From assembly GCA_965279095.1 (NCBI GenBank), contig CBDIHH010000006.1, positions 620,001-684,000 of the forward strand: a stretch of DNA of 64,000 nucleotides, read 5' to 3'. The notes under the pieces are model-generated. The model was not told the DNA's origin. It did not search any database and was given only the letters and a program-made list of their open reading frames with translations. Position 1 is the first letter of the stretch; each line of letters begins with the position of its first letter. A program made the position numbers and the translations under genes. This DNA is from CBDIHH01 sp965279095. Its GTDB lineage: Bacteria; Pseudomonadota; Alphaproteobacteria; Caulobacterales; Caulobacteraceae. This document shows, piece after piece, positions 42,409 to 51,832 of the stretch.

Positions 42409-42810
42409 ATGAGCCGGATGCTACTCGTCGTCGCCTGCGCCCTCGTCGATCCCGACGGGCGCGTCCTGATCTGCCAGCGCCCGCCGGGCAAGCAACTGGC
42501 CGGGCTTTGGGAGTTTCCGGGCGGCAAGGTGGAGGCGGGGGAGACGCCCGAGGCCGCCCTGATCCGCGAGCTTGACGAGGAGCTGGGCATTCAGGTGGCT
42601 CAGGCGTGCCTGGCCCCCTTCGTGTTCGCCTCGCACGGCTACGACAGTTTTCACCTGCTGATGCCCCTCTACCTGTGCCGGCGGTGGGAGGGGATAGTGC
42701 AGCGGCGCGAGCACGCCGCCCTGGCCTGGGTGAAGCCGGCGCAGATGGGCGACTACGCCATGCCACCCGCGGATGCGCCGCTGGTGGCCTATCTGAGAGA
42801 CTTTCTCTAG
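42409..42810 (+). CDS. mutT: Nudix hydrolase, MutT-like (8-oxo-dGTP diphosphatase)
   Basis: A 133-residue Nudix protein. The full Nudix box is present (GGKVEAGETPEAALIRELDEELGI), and the N-terminal VVACALVDPDGRVLICQRPPGKQLAGLWEFPGGK is the MutT form. It would hydrolyse 8-oxo-dGTP to prevent transversions. I chose ATG 42409 (MSRMLLVV). In Caulobacterales a mutT-like gene often lies near housekeeping genes; here it stands alone before the palindrome. The family call is certain; the substrate is by similarity. Confidence 0.88.
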   Translation: MSRMLLVVACALVDPDGRVLICQRPPGKQLAGLWEFPGGKVEAGETPEAALIRELDEELGIQVAQACLAPFVFASHGYDSFHLLMPLYLCRRWEGIVQRREHAALAWVKPAQMGDYAMPPADAPLVAYLRDFL

Positions 42811-42889
42811 AGCGTGCTTTCTTTAGACAGAAACGAGCCCCCCCCGCTCGTCCCGGCCTGGGATCTATGAGCAACGCCCTCTCAACTGC

Positions 42890-43088
42890 CGTCATCCTGG
42901 AGAGCCGCCCCCGGGTTCGGCCGCAGGCCGACCCGAGGACCGGCTCCGCGGACTCATCCAGGACCCAGCAGCGAAGACCTCAACGCGCCGCACGGCAAGG
43001 TCTTCGCTGCCGGGTCCTGGATGAGTCCGCGGAGCCTGTCCTCGGGTCGGCCTCCGGCCGAACCCGGGGGCGGCTCTCCAGGATGACG
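42890..43088. repeat. GANTC repeat family, copy D: 199-bp near-perfect palindrome
   Basis: Arms 42890-42980 and 42998-43088 (91 bp each) match at 88 positions after reverse complementation, around a 17-base centre. Weaker pairing continues outward for about 20 bp on both sides. Each arm carries a GANTC site (GACTC left, GAGTC right). Copies A, B, C and E look like partial versions, with one long arm and a short opposite arm. It lies between the Nudix gene and ubiG; the rest of that 457-bp gap shows only a small hairpin repeat. Confidence 0.93.
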
Positions 43089-43206
43089 GCTGTTGGGAGG
43101 GCGATGCTCACATAGGCCGGGAGGATCGGAGCGGGTCATGGCTCTCCGCGTTCGCGGGCACGGTCGCGGGTCAGGAGTCCGGGCGCCATCCGGTGACGGT
43201 AGCGCT

Positions 43207-43262
43207 GCCCCCTCCACCGCGCAAAGCGCGGTCCCCCTCCCCCACAAGGGGGGAGGAGTACT
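43207..43262. repeat. small double-hairpin repeat downstream of ubiG
   Basis: Two adjacent hairpins (CCGCGCAAAGCGCGG and CCCCCACAAGGGGGG) resemble the 3' part of the repeats at 3,487-3,584 and 51,654-51,755. Lying 6 bp past the ubiG stop codon, it may serve as its transcript end. Confidence 0.5.
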
Positions 43263-43267
43263 CCGGG

Positions 43268-44011
43268 CTACGCCTTCACGGTCATCATGTAGTTGACCTC
43301 AGTGTCGGCCGAGCGGCCCCAGCGGCCGGTGAGGATGTCCATCGAGACGCCGAAGGGGCCGTCGACCACGACAGGCTGGCCGTCGAGAAACCCAATCAAC
43401 TCATCGGGTTTGAGGAATTTCTTCCAGTCATGGGTGCCGATCGGCAGCCAGCGCAGGACGTATTCGGCGCCGACCACCGCCAGGGCCATGGCCTTGGCGG
43501 TGCGGTTGAGGGTGGCGACCACCATCAGGCCGCCGGGCTTCAGCATGGCGCAGGTGTCGCGCAGGAACTGGCCGGGGTCGGCGACGTGCTCGATGACCTC
43601 CATGTTGAGGATGACGTCGAAGCGCGCCCCCTCGGCGAGGATCGCCTCGGCGGTGGCGCAGCGGTAGTCGATGTCCAGCCCCGCCTCGGCGGCGTGGGCC
43701 GAGGCCGCGCCGATGGTGCGCTCGGAGGCGTCAACCCCGGTGACGGAGAAGCCCAGCCGCCGCATCGGCTCGCACAGCAGGCCGCCGCCGCAGCCGATGT
43801 CCAGCAGGGTCAGGCCCTCGAACGGCCGGGGCTGGCGCGCGTCGCGGCCGAAGCGTTCGGCCGCCTCGTCGCGGATGAATTCCAGCCGGACGGGATTGAA
43901 CCGGTGCAGGGGCGCGAACTTGCCCTTGGGGTTCCACCAGTCGGCGGCGATGGCGGAGAAGCGCTCGATTTCGCCGGCGTCGATGGAGGAGGCCGGGGGG
44001 GCGGTGGTCAT
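43268..44011 (-). CDS. ubiG: ubiquinone biosynthesis O-methyltransferase UbiG
   Basis: A 247-residue SAM-dependent methyltransferase that performs both O-methylations in ubiquinone synthesis. The start IERFSAIAADWWNPKGKFAPLHRFNPVRLEFIRD is diagnostic of UbiG, and the SAM motif I is LLDIGCGGGLLCEPMRRLG. It is divergent from lysC, an arrangement I recall from Caulobacter and relatives. The 148-bp gap should hold both promoters. Confidence 0.96.
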   Translation of the reverse strand: MTTAPPASSIDAGEIERFSAIAADWWNPKGKFAPLHRFNPVRLEFIRDEAAERFGRDARQPRPFEGLTLLDIGCGGGLLCEPMRRLGFSVTGVDASERTIGAASAHAAEAGLDIDYRCATAEAILAEGARFDVILNMEVIEHVADPGQFLRDTCAMLKPGGLMVVATLNRTAKAMALAVVGAEYVLRWLPIGTHDWKKFLKPDELIGFLDGQPVVVDGPFGVSMDILTGRWGRSADTEVNYMMTVKA

Positions 44012-44159
44012 CGCGTCCTCGCTCTGTGTGTTGCAGCGCAGCGCCGGCGCCGCTAGAAGGCGCCCTCGCGGCTGAGATGGCTGGCCAGCCTGCCCAAGGC
44101 AAGGCTCGTCTGCTCAGGCGGGTGTCCGACAACACCGCAGCACAAGGAACGGCGGGCTC

Positions 44160-45407
44160 GTGTCTCGGCTGGTGATGAAATTCGGCGGCACGTCCGTGGC
44201 CGACCTCGAGCGGATCCGCCGCGTCGGCCGGCTGGTGGCCGCCGAGGTGGCGGCCGGCCATCAGGTGGCCGTGGTGGTCTCGGCCATGTCGGGCAAGACC
44301 AACGAGTTGGTCGCCTGGACCGACGGCGCCGGGCGCGCCGCGGACGGCCTGGCGGAGTCCGACGCGGAATACGACGCGGTGGTCGCCTCCGGCGAACAGG
44401 TCACCGCTGGCCTGCTGGCCATGACCCTGCGCCACCTGGGCCTGGACGCCCGCTCCTGGATGGGCTGGCAGGTGCCGATCATCACCGATGAGGCCCATGG
44501 CCGCGCCCGCATCGAGGCGGTGCCCTCCGACAACCTGCTGGCGGCGCTGGACCGGGGCGAGGTGGCGGTGATCGCCGGCTTCCAGGGGGTGACGCGCGAG
44601 GGCCGCATCGCCACCCTCGGCCGCGGCGGCTCCGACACCAGCGCGGTGGCCATCGCCGCGGCGATCGGCGGGTCCTGCGACATCTACACCGACGTGGACG
44701 GGGTCTACACCACCGACCCGCGCATCGAGACCAAGGCCCGGCGTCTCTCGAAGATCTCCTACGAGGAGATGCTGGAGATGGCGTCGCTCGGCGCCAAGGT
44801 GCTGCAGACCCGCTCGGTGGAGCTGGCGATGGCTCACCGGGTGCCGCTGCGGGTGCTGTCGAGCTTCGTCGAACCCGGGGAAGCCCCCGGGCAAGGAACC
44901 ATCGTCTGCGACGAGGAGGAAATCGTGGAAAAACGTATCGTCAGCGGCGTGGCCTACAGCCGCGACGAGGCCAAGATCACCCTCTACGGCCTGCCCGATC
45001 ATCCGGGGGTCTCCTCGGCGATCTTCAGCCGCCTGGCCGACGGCAACGTCAATGTCGACATGATCGTGCAGTCGCACGCCAAGCACGCCGACGCGGCCAA
45101 CATGGAGTTCACCGTGGGCAAGCGCGACGCGGCGCGGGCGGTGGAGATCGTCAAGGCGGCGCAGGCGCAGATCGGCTTCGACGACGTGGCTGTCAACGAG
45201 GACGTGGCCAAGGTGTCGGTGATCGGGGTGGGCATGCGCAGCCACGCCGGGGTCGCCAAGACCATGTTCGGCGCCCTGGCCGAAAAGGGCGTCAACATCC
45301 AGGTGATCTCGACCTCCGAGATCAAGATCAGCGTGCTGATCGACGCCGCCTACACCGAACTGGCCGTGCGCGCCCTGCACGCCGCCTACGGGCTGGATCA
45401 GCTGTAG
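44160..45407 (+). CDS. lysC: aspartate kinase
   Basis: A 415-residue aspartokinase, the first step toward lysine, threonine and methionine. The N-terminal kinase motif is VMKFGGTSVADLERI, with GRGGSDTSAVA and DVDGVYTTDPR for ATP and metal. Two ACT domains follow (about 265-410: GVAYSRDEAKITLYGLPDHPG and VSVIGVGMRSHAGVAKTMF) for feedback control. It starts with GTG 44160, four codons before the kinase motif. A GTG is common for this gene. It is divergent from ubiG. Confidence 0.97.
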   Translation: MSRLVMKFGGTSVADLERIRRVGRLVAAEVAAGHQVAVVVSAMSGKTNELVAWTDGAGRAADGLAESDAEYDAVVASGEQVTAGLLAMTLRHLGLDARSWMGWQVPIITDEAHGRARIEAVPSDNLLAALDRGEVAVIAGFQGVTREGRIATLGRGGSDTSAVAIAAAIGGSCDIYTDVDGVYTTDPRIETKARRLSKISYEEMLEMASLGAKVLQTRSVELAMAHRVPLRVLSSFVEPGEAPGQGTIVCDEEEIVEKRIVSGVAYSRDEAKITLYGLPDHPGVSSAIFSRLADGNVNVDMIVQSHAKHADAANMEFTVGKRDAARAVEIVKAAQAQIGFDDVAVNEDVAKVSVIGVGMRSHAGVAKTMFGALAEKGVNIQVISTSEIKISVLIDAAYTELAVRALHAAYGLDQL

Positions 45408-45480
45408 GCGGGTTTAGGCCGGACGGCGGATCGCCCCGGCCCGGGCTGGGCTCAGACGCGGCGACGCCAAACGCGCTCGT

Positions 45481-45640
45481 CGTCCTGGGGCGCGCCCTTG
45501 CGCGACCCCAGGACCCAGCAGCGAAGACCTTGCCGTGCGGCGCGTTGAGCGTGGAGCTGCTGGGTCCTGGATGAGTCCGCGGAGCCTGTCCTCGGGTCGG
45601 CCTTCGGCCGAGCCCGGGGGCGGCTCTCCAGGATGACGGC
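45481..45640. repeat. GANTC-bearing intergenic repeat, copy E (long type)
   Basis: One more family member, right after lysC. It has the GACCCAGCAG/CTGCTGGGTC stem, one GANTC site and the long right part ending GGATGACG. The left end is diverged (CGTCCTGGGG). Confidence 0.85.
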
Positions 45641-45666
45641 TTTGGGGACGGCCGCCTATCCTCACG

Positions 45667-46566
45667 TCAGCCGTCGAGGAAGCCGCGGGCGGCGTCGGCC
45701 ATGAGTTTGGCGTGCAGGTCGAAGGCGGGGGACTGGGTCTGGTCCTCGAGGTCGATCAGGGTCGGATGCGGCGCCAGCCTGGCGGCGTCGCGGGTGTTGG
45801 CGGCCATGACGTCCTTGGCGACCAGGAACAGGGTCGGCTGGGACAGGCGGCGCAGGCCGGCCTCCAGCGGATAGGTCATCACCGCCCGCGATCCCCACCA
45901 GGACGGCGGGCCGGCCCGCAGCCCCTCGATGAACAGGTCGAAGCGCCGCGCCTGGGGCACGGCGCCCTCGGTCAGGACCTGGCTCTTGAAGGTCGTGGCG
46001 ACATAGTCCGGGTCGGAGAAGAACGGGTTGGGCTTGCCGTAGCGCTCCAACATCTCCAGGCGCCCTGCCTCCGACAGCAGGGGCGCGCCGGCCAGGACCA
46101 GGCGGCGGATGCGGGCTGGGCGCGAGACGGCGATCTCCGTGGCGATCACCGCCCCGGTGTGGTTGCCCAGCACGTCATAGGGGGTGTCGGCGGCGATCAG
46201 GCCGCAGGCGTCGACGGCCTCGGCCAGGGCGGCGGCGTAGTCGGCCAGGGTCGGCGGGGCGGCGGGCCGTTCGGAGCCGCCGAAGCCGGGGGTGTCCGGC
46301 GCCAGCACCAGCCGGTCGCGGGCCATCTCGCCCATGAAGACGGCGAACTCCGCGCCGGACTGAGGGGTGGTGTGGAAGCACACCAGGGGCGGCTTGCGCG
46401 CCGCGCCCGCGGCCGGGGCGGCGGCATGGATGTGCACCTGGCCGTAGGGGCCGGGGGCATAGAGGCGCCAGGTCCTGACCGGGCCGGCGGCGGGCGCGGC
46501 CTGGGCCTCGCCGACGATCTGTGATCCTGCGGCCGCCATCAGACACTCCCTCCTGCTCACGCTCAT
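45667..46566 (-). CDS. alpha/beta hydrolase-fold protein with His at the nucleophile position
   Basis: A 299-residue alpha/beta-hydrolase-fold protein. The N-terminus (MSVSRRECLMAAAG, then an Ala-rich stretch) resembles a Tat signal. The fold motifs are VCFHTTPQSG, LAPDTPGFGGSERP and the elbow DVLGNHTGAV, where His136 occupies the position of the usual Ser in GxSxG. If it is an enzyme it must use another nucleophile. Its ATG overlaps the stop of the upstream flavoprotein gene (ATGA), so the two form an operon and probably act on one pathway. Confidence 0.82.
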   Translation of the reverse strand: MSVSRRECLMAAAGSQIVGEAQAAPAAGPVRTWRLYAPGPYGQVHIHAAAPAAGAARKPPLVCFHTTPQSGAEFAVFMGEMARDRLVLAPDTPGFGGSERPAAPPTLADYAAALAEAVDACGLIAADTPYDVLGNHTGAVIATEIAVSRPARIRRLVLAGAPLLSEAGRLEMLERYGKPNPFFSDPDYVATTFKSQVLTEGAVPQARRFDLFIEGLRAGPPSWWGSRAVMTYPLEAGLRRLSQPTLFLVAKDVMAANTRDAARLAPHPTLIDLEDQTQSPAFDLHAKLMADAARGFLDG

Positions 46567-48056
46567 CCCGGCGCGCCCTGGACCTTATCGGCATCGCGCG
46601 GCGAAGGGCCATCGCCCGCGCCGGCGAGGTCAATCCGCTCGGCGATCGTCTCGCCGAACAGGCGGCCGAAGGTCATCGCCGGGGTGACGCTCATCCCGCC
46701 GACGAAGGCGTTGCCGGAGGTCTTGGAGAAGCCGATGACCTCGCCGGCGGCGTAGAGGCCGGGGATCGGACGCCCCTGGGTGTCCAGCACCCGCAGCCGG
46801 GTGTCGATGTCGACGCCGGCGAAGCCGACGATGCTCCAACCCACATGGCGCACGGCGTGGAAGGGCGGCTCGGCCACGGGCAGGGGGCGATGCTCGCGGC
46901 CTTGGCTGTCGGGGTCGCCCCCGGCGATTGCGGCGTTGAAGTCCGCGATCGAGCGCGCCACCAACGCCGGGTCCATGCCGGTGGCCTGCGCCAGGTCGTC
47001 GAGACTTTCGGCGGTGACGAAGGCCGGGTTGTCGGCGAAGTTGCGCTCGACGGCCTCGGGGTCAATCAGGAAGAAGCTCGGCGCCTCGCGGCGGATGCGC
47101 GCGTCGAACACCGCCCAGAAGCTCATGTCGCGGGTCGCCAGCAGCGCCCGCTCGCGGGCGTCGACGCTCGGCTCGTCCTCGCGCATGAACCGGCGGCCAT
47201 CGAGGTCGAGGTAGACCTCCCAGGGCTGGCGGAACTGGGGATAGGTTTCCGTCAGGAAGGTGTAGCCGCCCGGCGCCGTGGGCTCGGCCACCGCCGCGAA
47301 GGTCGGCAGGAACTTCTCGCCGCCCGAGACGCGCGCGCCCACATCGAGGGCCGCTCTCATCCCGCTCCCCTGCGACTGCGGATAGCCGCCGCCGTAGAGC
47401 GGCCGGCCGCTCATGGACGCGAACAGGTCCGGATTGGCGGAGTAGCCACCGCAGGTCAGGAGCACCGCCTGCGCCTTGACCGAGCGGGTGTCGCCGTCGC
47501 TCTCGACCTCCACCCCGGTCACCCGCCCGGCGTCGTCGCGCAGGAGCTGGGACATGCGCGTGGCCGTGCGGATGGTCAGGTCGCGCTCGCGGGCGGTGCG
47601 CTCGGCGAGGGGCCCGAGGACCTTGAGCACCGACAGGCCGCCCTCCGCCGCCCAGTAGGTGCGGGGAATGGCGTAGGGCTCGTGGCCGTAGTGGATCACC
47701 GGATGGGCCGGGTCGACCACCAGGCCCAGGTCCAGCAGCCAGTGCAGGGTGTCGGCGGCGTTGTCCACGGCGAGACGGACGAGGTCTGCGTCCACGGTGC
47801 CGCGACTGATCCGCATGACATCGTCGAAGTGCCGGTCGGCGCTGTCCTCGATACCCTTGGCCTGCTGGATCCGCGTGCCGGCGGCGCTCATCTGGCCCGA
47901 GGACAGGTGGAAGGTCCCGCCGATGACGTCGGCCGCCTCCACCAGCAGCACCCGGGCGCCGTTTTCGGCGGCCTTGATGGCGGCGGGCAGGCCCGCCGCG
48001 CCGGCGCCCACCACCACGAGGTCGTATTCGTCGTCCATCGAGCCACTCGCCGTCAT
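46563..48056 (-). CDS. FAD-dependent oxidoreductase (fumarate reductase/KstD-like)
   Basis: A 497-residue flavoprotein. The FAD motif is YDLVVVGAGAAGLPAAIKAAENGA, and the C-terminal contact is GLYAAGEVIGFSKTSGNAFVGG. It shares HFDDVMRIS and YGHEPY with the protein at 3688, so they are paralogues. A start at the second Met (MDDEYD) is possible. It is coupled to the downstream hydrolase-like gene. It is divergent from ptsP across 171 bp. No signal peptide is visible, so it is cytosolic while its partner may be exported. Confidence 0.88.
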   Translation of the reverse strand: MTASGSMDDEYDLVVVGAGAAGLPAAIKAAENGARVLLVEAADVIGGTFHLSSGQMSAAGTRIQQAKGIEDSADRHFDDVMRISRGTVDADLVRLAVDNAADTLHWLLDLGLVVDPAHPVIHYGHEPYAIPRTYWAAEGGLSVLKVLGPLAERTARERDLTIRTATRMSQLLRDDAGRVTGVEVESDGDTRSVKAQAVLLTCGGYSANPDLFASMSGRPLYGGGYPQSQGSGMRAALDVGARVSGGEKFLPTFAAVAEPTAPGGYTFLTETYPQFRQPWEVYLDLDGRRFMREDEPSVDARERALLATRDMSFWAVFDARIRREAPSFFLIDPEAVERNFADNPAFVTAESLDDLAQATGMDPALVARSIADFNAAIAGGDPDSQGREHRPLPVAEPPFHAVRHVGWSIVGFAGVDIDTRLRVLDTQGRPIPGLYAAGEVIGFSKTSGNAFVGGMSVTPAMTFGRLFGETIAERIDLAGAGDGPSPRDADKVQGAPG

Positions 48057-48227
48057 CGTCCCGTCGCCACCCTAGCGCAAATCGGCCGGGCGGGGGCCAG
48101 GACCCACGCGTCGCCGACAGGCGGGCGAACAGGGGACGGCCGGACGCGATCGCGTCATTGACCCCCTCCCGCCGGTCCGCCAAGCAGTCTAGACTCAAGG
48201 CCACGACCAGGGAGAACCCGCCGCATC

Positions 48228-50495
48228 ATGCCGCCGACCACAGGTTTCGCCGTTCGCGGACCGCGCACGCTCTTGCGGCAGATCCGCGAGGCGCTGGCTG
48301 GCGGCGGGCCGGCCCAGGGGCGGCTCGACATGGTCGTGCGGATCATCGCCATCTCGATGGTGGCCGAGGTCTGCTCCCTCTATCTGCGCCGGGCCACCGG
48401 CGACCTGGAGCTGTTCGCCACCGAGGGCCTGGCCGCGGACGCCGTCCACGTCACGCGGTTGAAGCCGGGCGAGGGGCTGGTGGGCGAGATCGTGCGGCTC
48501 GGGCGGCCCCTGAACCTGTCCGACGCTCCCAGCCACCCCGCCTTCGCCTATCGGCCGGAAACGGGGGAGGACCCCTATCACGCATTCCTCGGGGTGCCCC
48601 TGCTGCGCGGCGGCCGGGTGATCGGCGTCCTCGACGTGCAGAACCTGACGGAGCGGGTCTACACCGAGGAGGAGGTCGAGGACCTTCAGATCATCGCCAT
48701 GGTCCTGGCCGAGATGGTCTCGGGCAGCGAGCTGGTCAGCCTCGAGGAGCTCAAGGACGTCGAGATCGCGCCCCACCGGCCCGAGCGGCTGAAGGGCTCG
48801 CGGTTCGCCGAGGGCCTGGCCTTCGGGGTGGTGGTGCTGCACGAGCGGCCGGTGGCCTCGGCGCAGCTGCTGTCCGACGACATCCCCCAGGAGGAGGAGC
48901 GGCTGCGCGCCGCCGTGGCGGCCCTGCAGTCGCAGATCGACTCCATGATGGAGGGCCAGCACGGTATCGTCGGCGCCTCGCTGGAGGTGCTCGACACCTA
49001 CAAGATGTTCGCCCACGACCGCGGCTGGAACCGGTCGCTGGAGGAGGCGGTGCGATCCGGCCTCACCGCCGAGGCCGCGGTGGAGCGGGTGCGGTCCGAG
49101 CACCGGGCGCGGCTGGGCCAGGCGCGCGACCCCTATCTGCGCGAGCGGGTGCACGACCTGGAGGACCTCAACGACCGCCTGCTGCGCCACCTGTCCGGCG
49201 AGGTCTCGGTCGCCCGCCAGCTCCCCGACAACGCCATTCTCATCGCCCGCAACCTGGGCCCCGCGGACCTGCTGGAATACGACCGCACCCGGCTGAAGGG
49301 CGTGCTGCTGGAAGAAGGCTCCAGCGCCAGCCACGCGGCCATTGTGGCGCGGGCCCTGGACATCCCCTGTGTCGGCCGTCTCGACGGCCTGCGCGACCGG
49401 GTGTCGGAGGGCGACCCGGTGATCGTCGACGCCGAGAACGGCGAGGCCTTCCTGCGTCCGCGGGCGGACGTGCTGCAGGCCTTCCAGGCGCGGATGGAGG
49501 TGCGGGCCCAGCGGCGCGCCGAGTTCGCCCGCCTGCGCGACACCCCGGCCTTCACCCGCGACGGGGCCAAGGTCACCCTGCTGATGAACGCCGGTCTGGA
49601 GATCGACCTCGACATCCTGCACGAGACCGGCGCCGAGGGCATCGGCCTGTTCCGCACCGAGTTCCAGTTCATGGTCGCCGAGGAGCTGCCCCGGCTGGAC
49701 GCCCAGACCCTGCTCTACCGCCGCATCCTCGACGGGGCGGGCGACCTGCCGGTGACCTTCCGCACCCTGGACCTGGGGGGCGACAAGGTGCTGCCCTATC
49801 TGGAAGCCGAGCGCGAGGACAACCCCGCCCTGGGCTGGCGGGCGGTGCGCATGGGCCTGGACCGGCCGGCCCTGTTGCGGCTGCAGCTGCGGGCCCTGAT
49901 CTCGGCCGCCGGGGGACGGGAGCTGCGGGTGATGTTCCCCCTGGTGGCCTCGGTGGAGGAATTCCGCGCCGCCCGCGCCCTGGTCGACACCGAGGTCGCC
50001 TGGGCCGAGAAGCGCGGCCGCCAGGCCCCCGCCTCCCTGCGGGTCGGGGCCATGATCGAGGCGCCCTCGCTGCTGTGGCACCTGGACGCCCTGCTGCCGA
50101 TGACGGACTTCGTCTCGGTCGGCACCAACGACCTGATGCAGTATATGTTCGCCGCCGACCGCGGCAATCCGCGGGTGTCCGAGCGCTACGACTTCCTGTC
50201 GCCCCCCGCCCTGCGCGCCCTGGCCCAGATCCAGGACGCCTGCGTGGCCACGGGCACGCCGGTCTCGGTCTGCGGCGAAATGGCCGGTCGGCCGCTTGAG
50301 GCTTTCGCCCTGGTGGCCCTGGGCTATGATCGCCTGTCGATGCCGCCCGCCGGCGTCGGCCCGGTCAAGCGCATGGTTCTATCCTGCGATAGGGAAGCCG
50401 CCCGCCGCGGCGTGGCTGGACTCTTGAAGGGCGCTTCCGGGTCCTTGCGGAACGAGATCGAAACCTTGGCGCGCAAACTATATGTGGCTGTTTAG
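48228..50495 (+). CDS. ptsP: phosphoenolpyruvate-protein phosphotransferase of the nitrogen PTS (EI-Ntr)
   Basis: A 755-residue EI-Ntr. The N-terminal GAF domain (about 15-160), which binds glutamine or 2-oxoglutarate in known members, is followed by the EI body. The phosphorylated His369 lies in GSSASHAAIVARALDIP. The PEP-binding barrel shows FRTEFQFM, GTNDLMQYMFAADRGN and the catalytic Cys in VCGEMAGRP. It phosphorylates NPr and starts the regulatory PTS-Ntr chain; in Caulobacter this chain affects (p)ppGpp. HPr and EIIA genes are not in the window. Confidence 0.96.
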   Translation: MPPTTGFAVRGPRTLLRQIREALAGGGPAQGRLDMVVRIIAISMVAEVCSLYLRRATGDLELFATEGLAADAVHVTRLKPGEGLVGEIVRLGRPLNLSDAPSHPAFAYRPETGEDPYHAFLGVPLLRGGRVIGVLDVQNLTERVYTEEEVEDLQIIAMVLAEMVSGSELVSLEELKDVEIAPHRPERLKGSRFAEGLAFGVVVLHERPVASAQLLSDDIPQEEERLRAAVAALQSQIDSMMEGQHGIVGASLEVLDTYKMFAHDRGWNRSLEEAVRSGLTAEAAVERVRSEHRARLGQARDPYLRERVHDLEDLNDRLLRHLSGEVSVARQLPDNAILIARNLGPADLLEYDRTRLKGVLLEEGSSASHAAIVARALDIPCVGRLDGLRDRVSEGDPVIVDAENGEAFLRPRADVLQAFQARMEVRAQRRAEFARLRDTPAFTRDGAKVTLLMNAGLEIDLDILHETGAEGIGLFRTEFQFMVAEELPRLDAQTLLYRRILDGAGDLPVTFRTLDLGGDKVLPYLEAEREDNPALGWRAVRMGLDRPALLRLQLRALISAAGGRELRVMFPLVASVEEFRAARALVDTEVAWAEKRGRQAPASLRVGAMIEAPSLLWHLDALLPMTDFVSVGTNDLMQYMFAADRGNPRVSERYDFLSPPALRALAQIQDACVATGTPVSVCGEMAGRPLEAFALVALGYDRLSMPPAGVGPVKRMVLSCDREAARRGVAGLLKGASGSLRNEIETLARKLYVAV

Positions 50496-50600
50496 CCTAT
50501 TGAATTCCAGGATATAGCCTGATATCCACAAAGCTGGTTCAACTCTATACCACCCTGGTGGTGATCGCATGCGTCGCGCGGGGCGGCGGGAACTAAACAA

Positions 50601-51584
50601 ATGAGGACGGCGGTAGCCATGCCCTTGGATTTTGGCGCGGTTACGAAACCTTCACCGGAGGTTGCAGGGGCGGGCGCCTCTGGATCGTCCGATGGCGCGC
50701 GCGCGCCCTCCGCGCCGGTATCGAATATTGGCGCTGACCTTCGCGCCGCCCGGGAGTACCGCGGCCTCAGCCTGCAGGACCTGGCCGACGCCACCCGGAT
50801 CCGCCGCAGCTACCTCGCCGCCCTCGAGGACCTGAAGCTCGACCAGCTGCCCTCGCGCCCCTTCACCATCGGCTATGTCCGGGCCTACGCCCAGGCGATG
50901 AACATGGACGGCGACGCCGCCGTCGCCCGCTTCAAGGTCGAGGCCCCTGAGATCGCCCAGCCCCTGCGCGCCCCCGTGGGCGTCAGCCGCGAGCGCGACC
51001 CGCGCCTGTCCCTCGTCGCCGGCGCCGTCGCCGTGGTCCTGTCCGCCGTGCTGGTGTGGAACCTGGCCCAGCACGCGGTGGCGGAGGACGGTCGCCCAGC
51101 CCCGGTCGCCAACGACGGGCCGTCGGCGCCCGCCGCGCCCGCCCGCGCCGGGGCCCAGGCGCCGGTGGTGCTCAGCGCCGCCCAGCCGGCGCCGCAGGAA
51201 TCCACCCTGCCGGCCCCCTATGTGACTCCCGGTCTGGCCCCCGTCGATGACGCCGCCACGTCGGTCTCCACGGATCCCGCCGCGGCTGCCATCGCCCCCG
51301 TCCGCGCCGCCTTCAACCCCAGGGGCGCGATCTACGGCGCGGCGCCCGGCCAGTCGGTGGTGACCCTGCAGGCGCGCAAGACCGCCTCCCTGATCGTCCG
51401 CGGCGGCGACGGCGCCGTCTACTTCGCCCGCCAGCTGGCCGCCGGCGAATCCTACCGCATGCCCCTGCTCAAGGGCCTGACCATCGACGTCTCCGACCCC
51501 CAGGCCTTCGACGTCTACGCCAACGGCGAACTGCGCGGCCCCCTGCTGGCCAACCAGACCCAGGTCGGCAAGCTGACGGGGTAG
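50601..51584 (+). CDS. RodZ-like helix-turn-helix membrane protein (DUF4115)
   Basis: A 327-residue protein with a cytosolic HTH_25 domain (about 45-110: GADLRAAREYRGLSLQDLADATRIRRSYLAALEDL), one transmembrane helix (LSLVAGAVAVVLSAVLVWNL, about 137-156), an Ala/Pro-rich linker, and a periplasmic DUF4115 domain (ARKTASLIVRGGDGAVYFARQLAAGES). This is the RodZ layout, linking MreB to the envelope. The start could also be Met7 (50619). The upstream 105 bp are AT-rich with GGATAT/ATATCC, a probable promoter. The gene lies between ptsP and ispG. Confidence 0.85.
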   Translation: MRTAVAMPLDFGAVTKPSPEVAGAGASGSSDGARAPSAPVSNIGADLRAAREYRGLSLQDLADATRIRRSYLAALEDLKLDQLPSRPFTIGYVRAYAQAMNMDGDAAVARFKVEAPEIAQPLRAPVGVSRERDPRLSLVAGAVAVVLSAVLVWNLAQHAVAEDGRPAPVANDGPSAPAAPARAGAQAPVVLSAAQPAPQESTLPAPYVTPGLAPVDDAATSVSTDPAAAAIAPVRAAFNPRGAIYGAAPGQSVVTLQARKTASLIVRGGDGAVYFARQLAAGESYRMPLLKGLTIDVSDPQAFDVYANGELRGPLLANQTQVGKLTG

Positions 51585-51653
51585 GGGCTCTCCGCCCCCG
51601 ACCGCAGGGCGGGGGAGGGGGACCGCCGGCCATCGGCCGGTGGTGGAGGGGGC

Positions 51654-51755
51654 GGCGCCGCCCTGTCCCAGCTACCCGCAGCTCTGCCCCTTCCACCCCC
51701 CGCTACGCGGGCGGTCCCCCTTCCCCGCGCTTCGCGCGGGGAAGGAGAGAGCGCC
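51654..51755. repeat. intergenic GC-rich repeat, copy 2
   Basis: Matches 3,487-3,584 over most of its length, including GGCGCCGCCCTGTCC, CTGCCCCTTCCACC and a hairpin CCCCGCGCTTCGCGCGGGG. It begins the 559-bp gap before ispG, which otherwise holds only the palindromic element and the ispG promoter. Confidence 0.7.
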
Positions 51756-51832
51756 GCTCCGCCCCTGACCGCAGGGCGGGGGACGAGTTCGCACCTTCGG
51801 CCTCAGCATCGCTTGTGATGCTGCTGCCCCGC

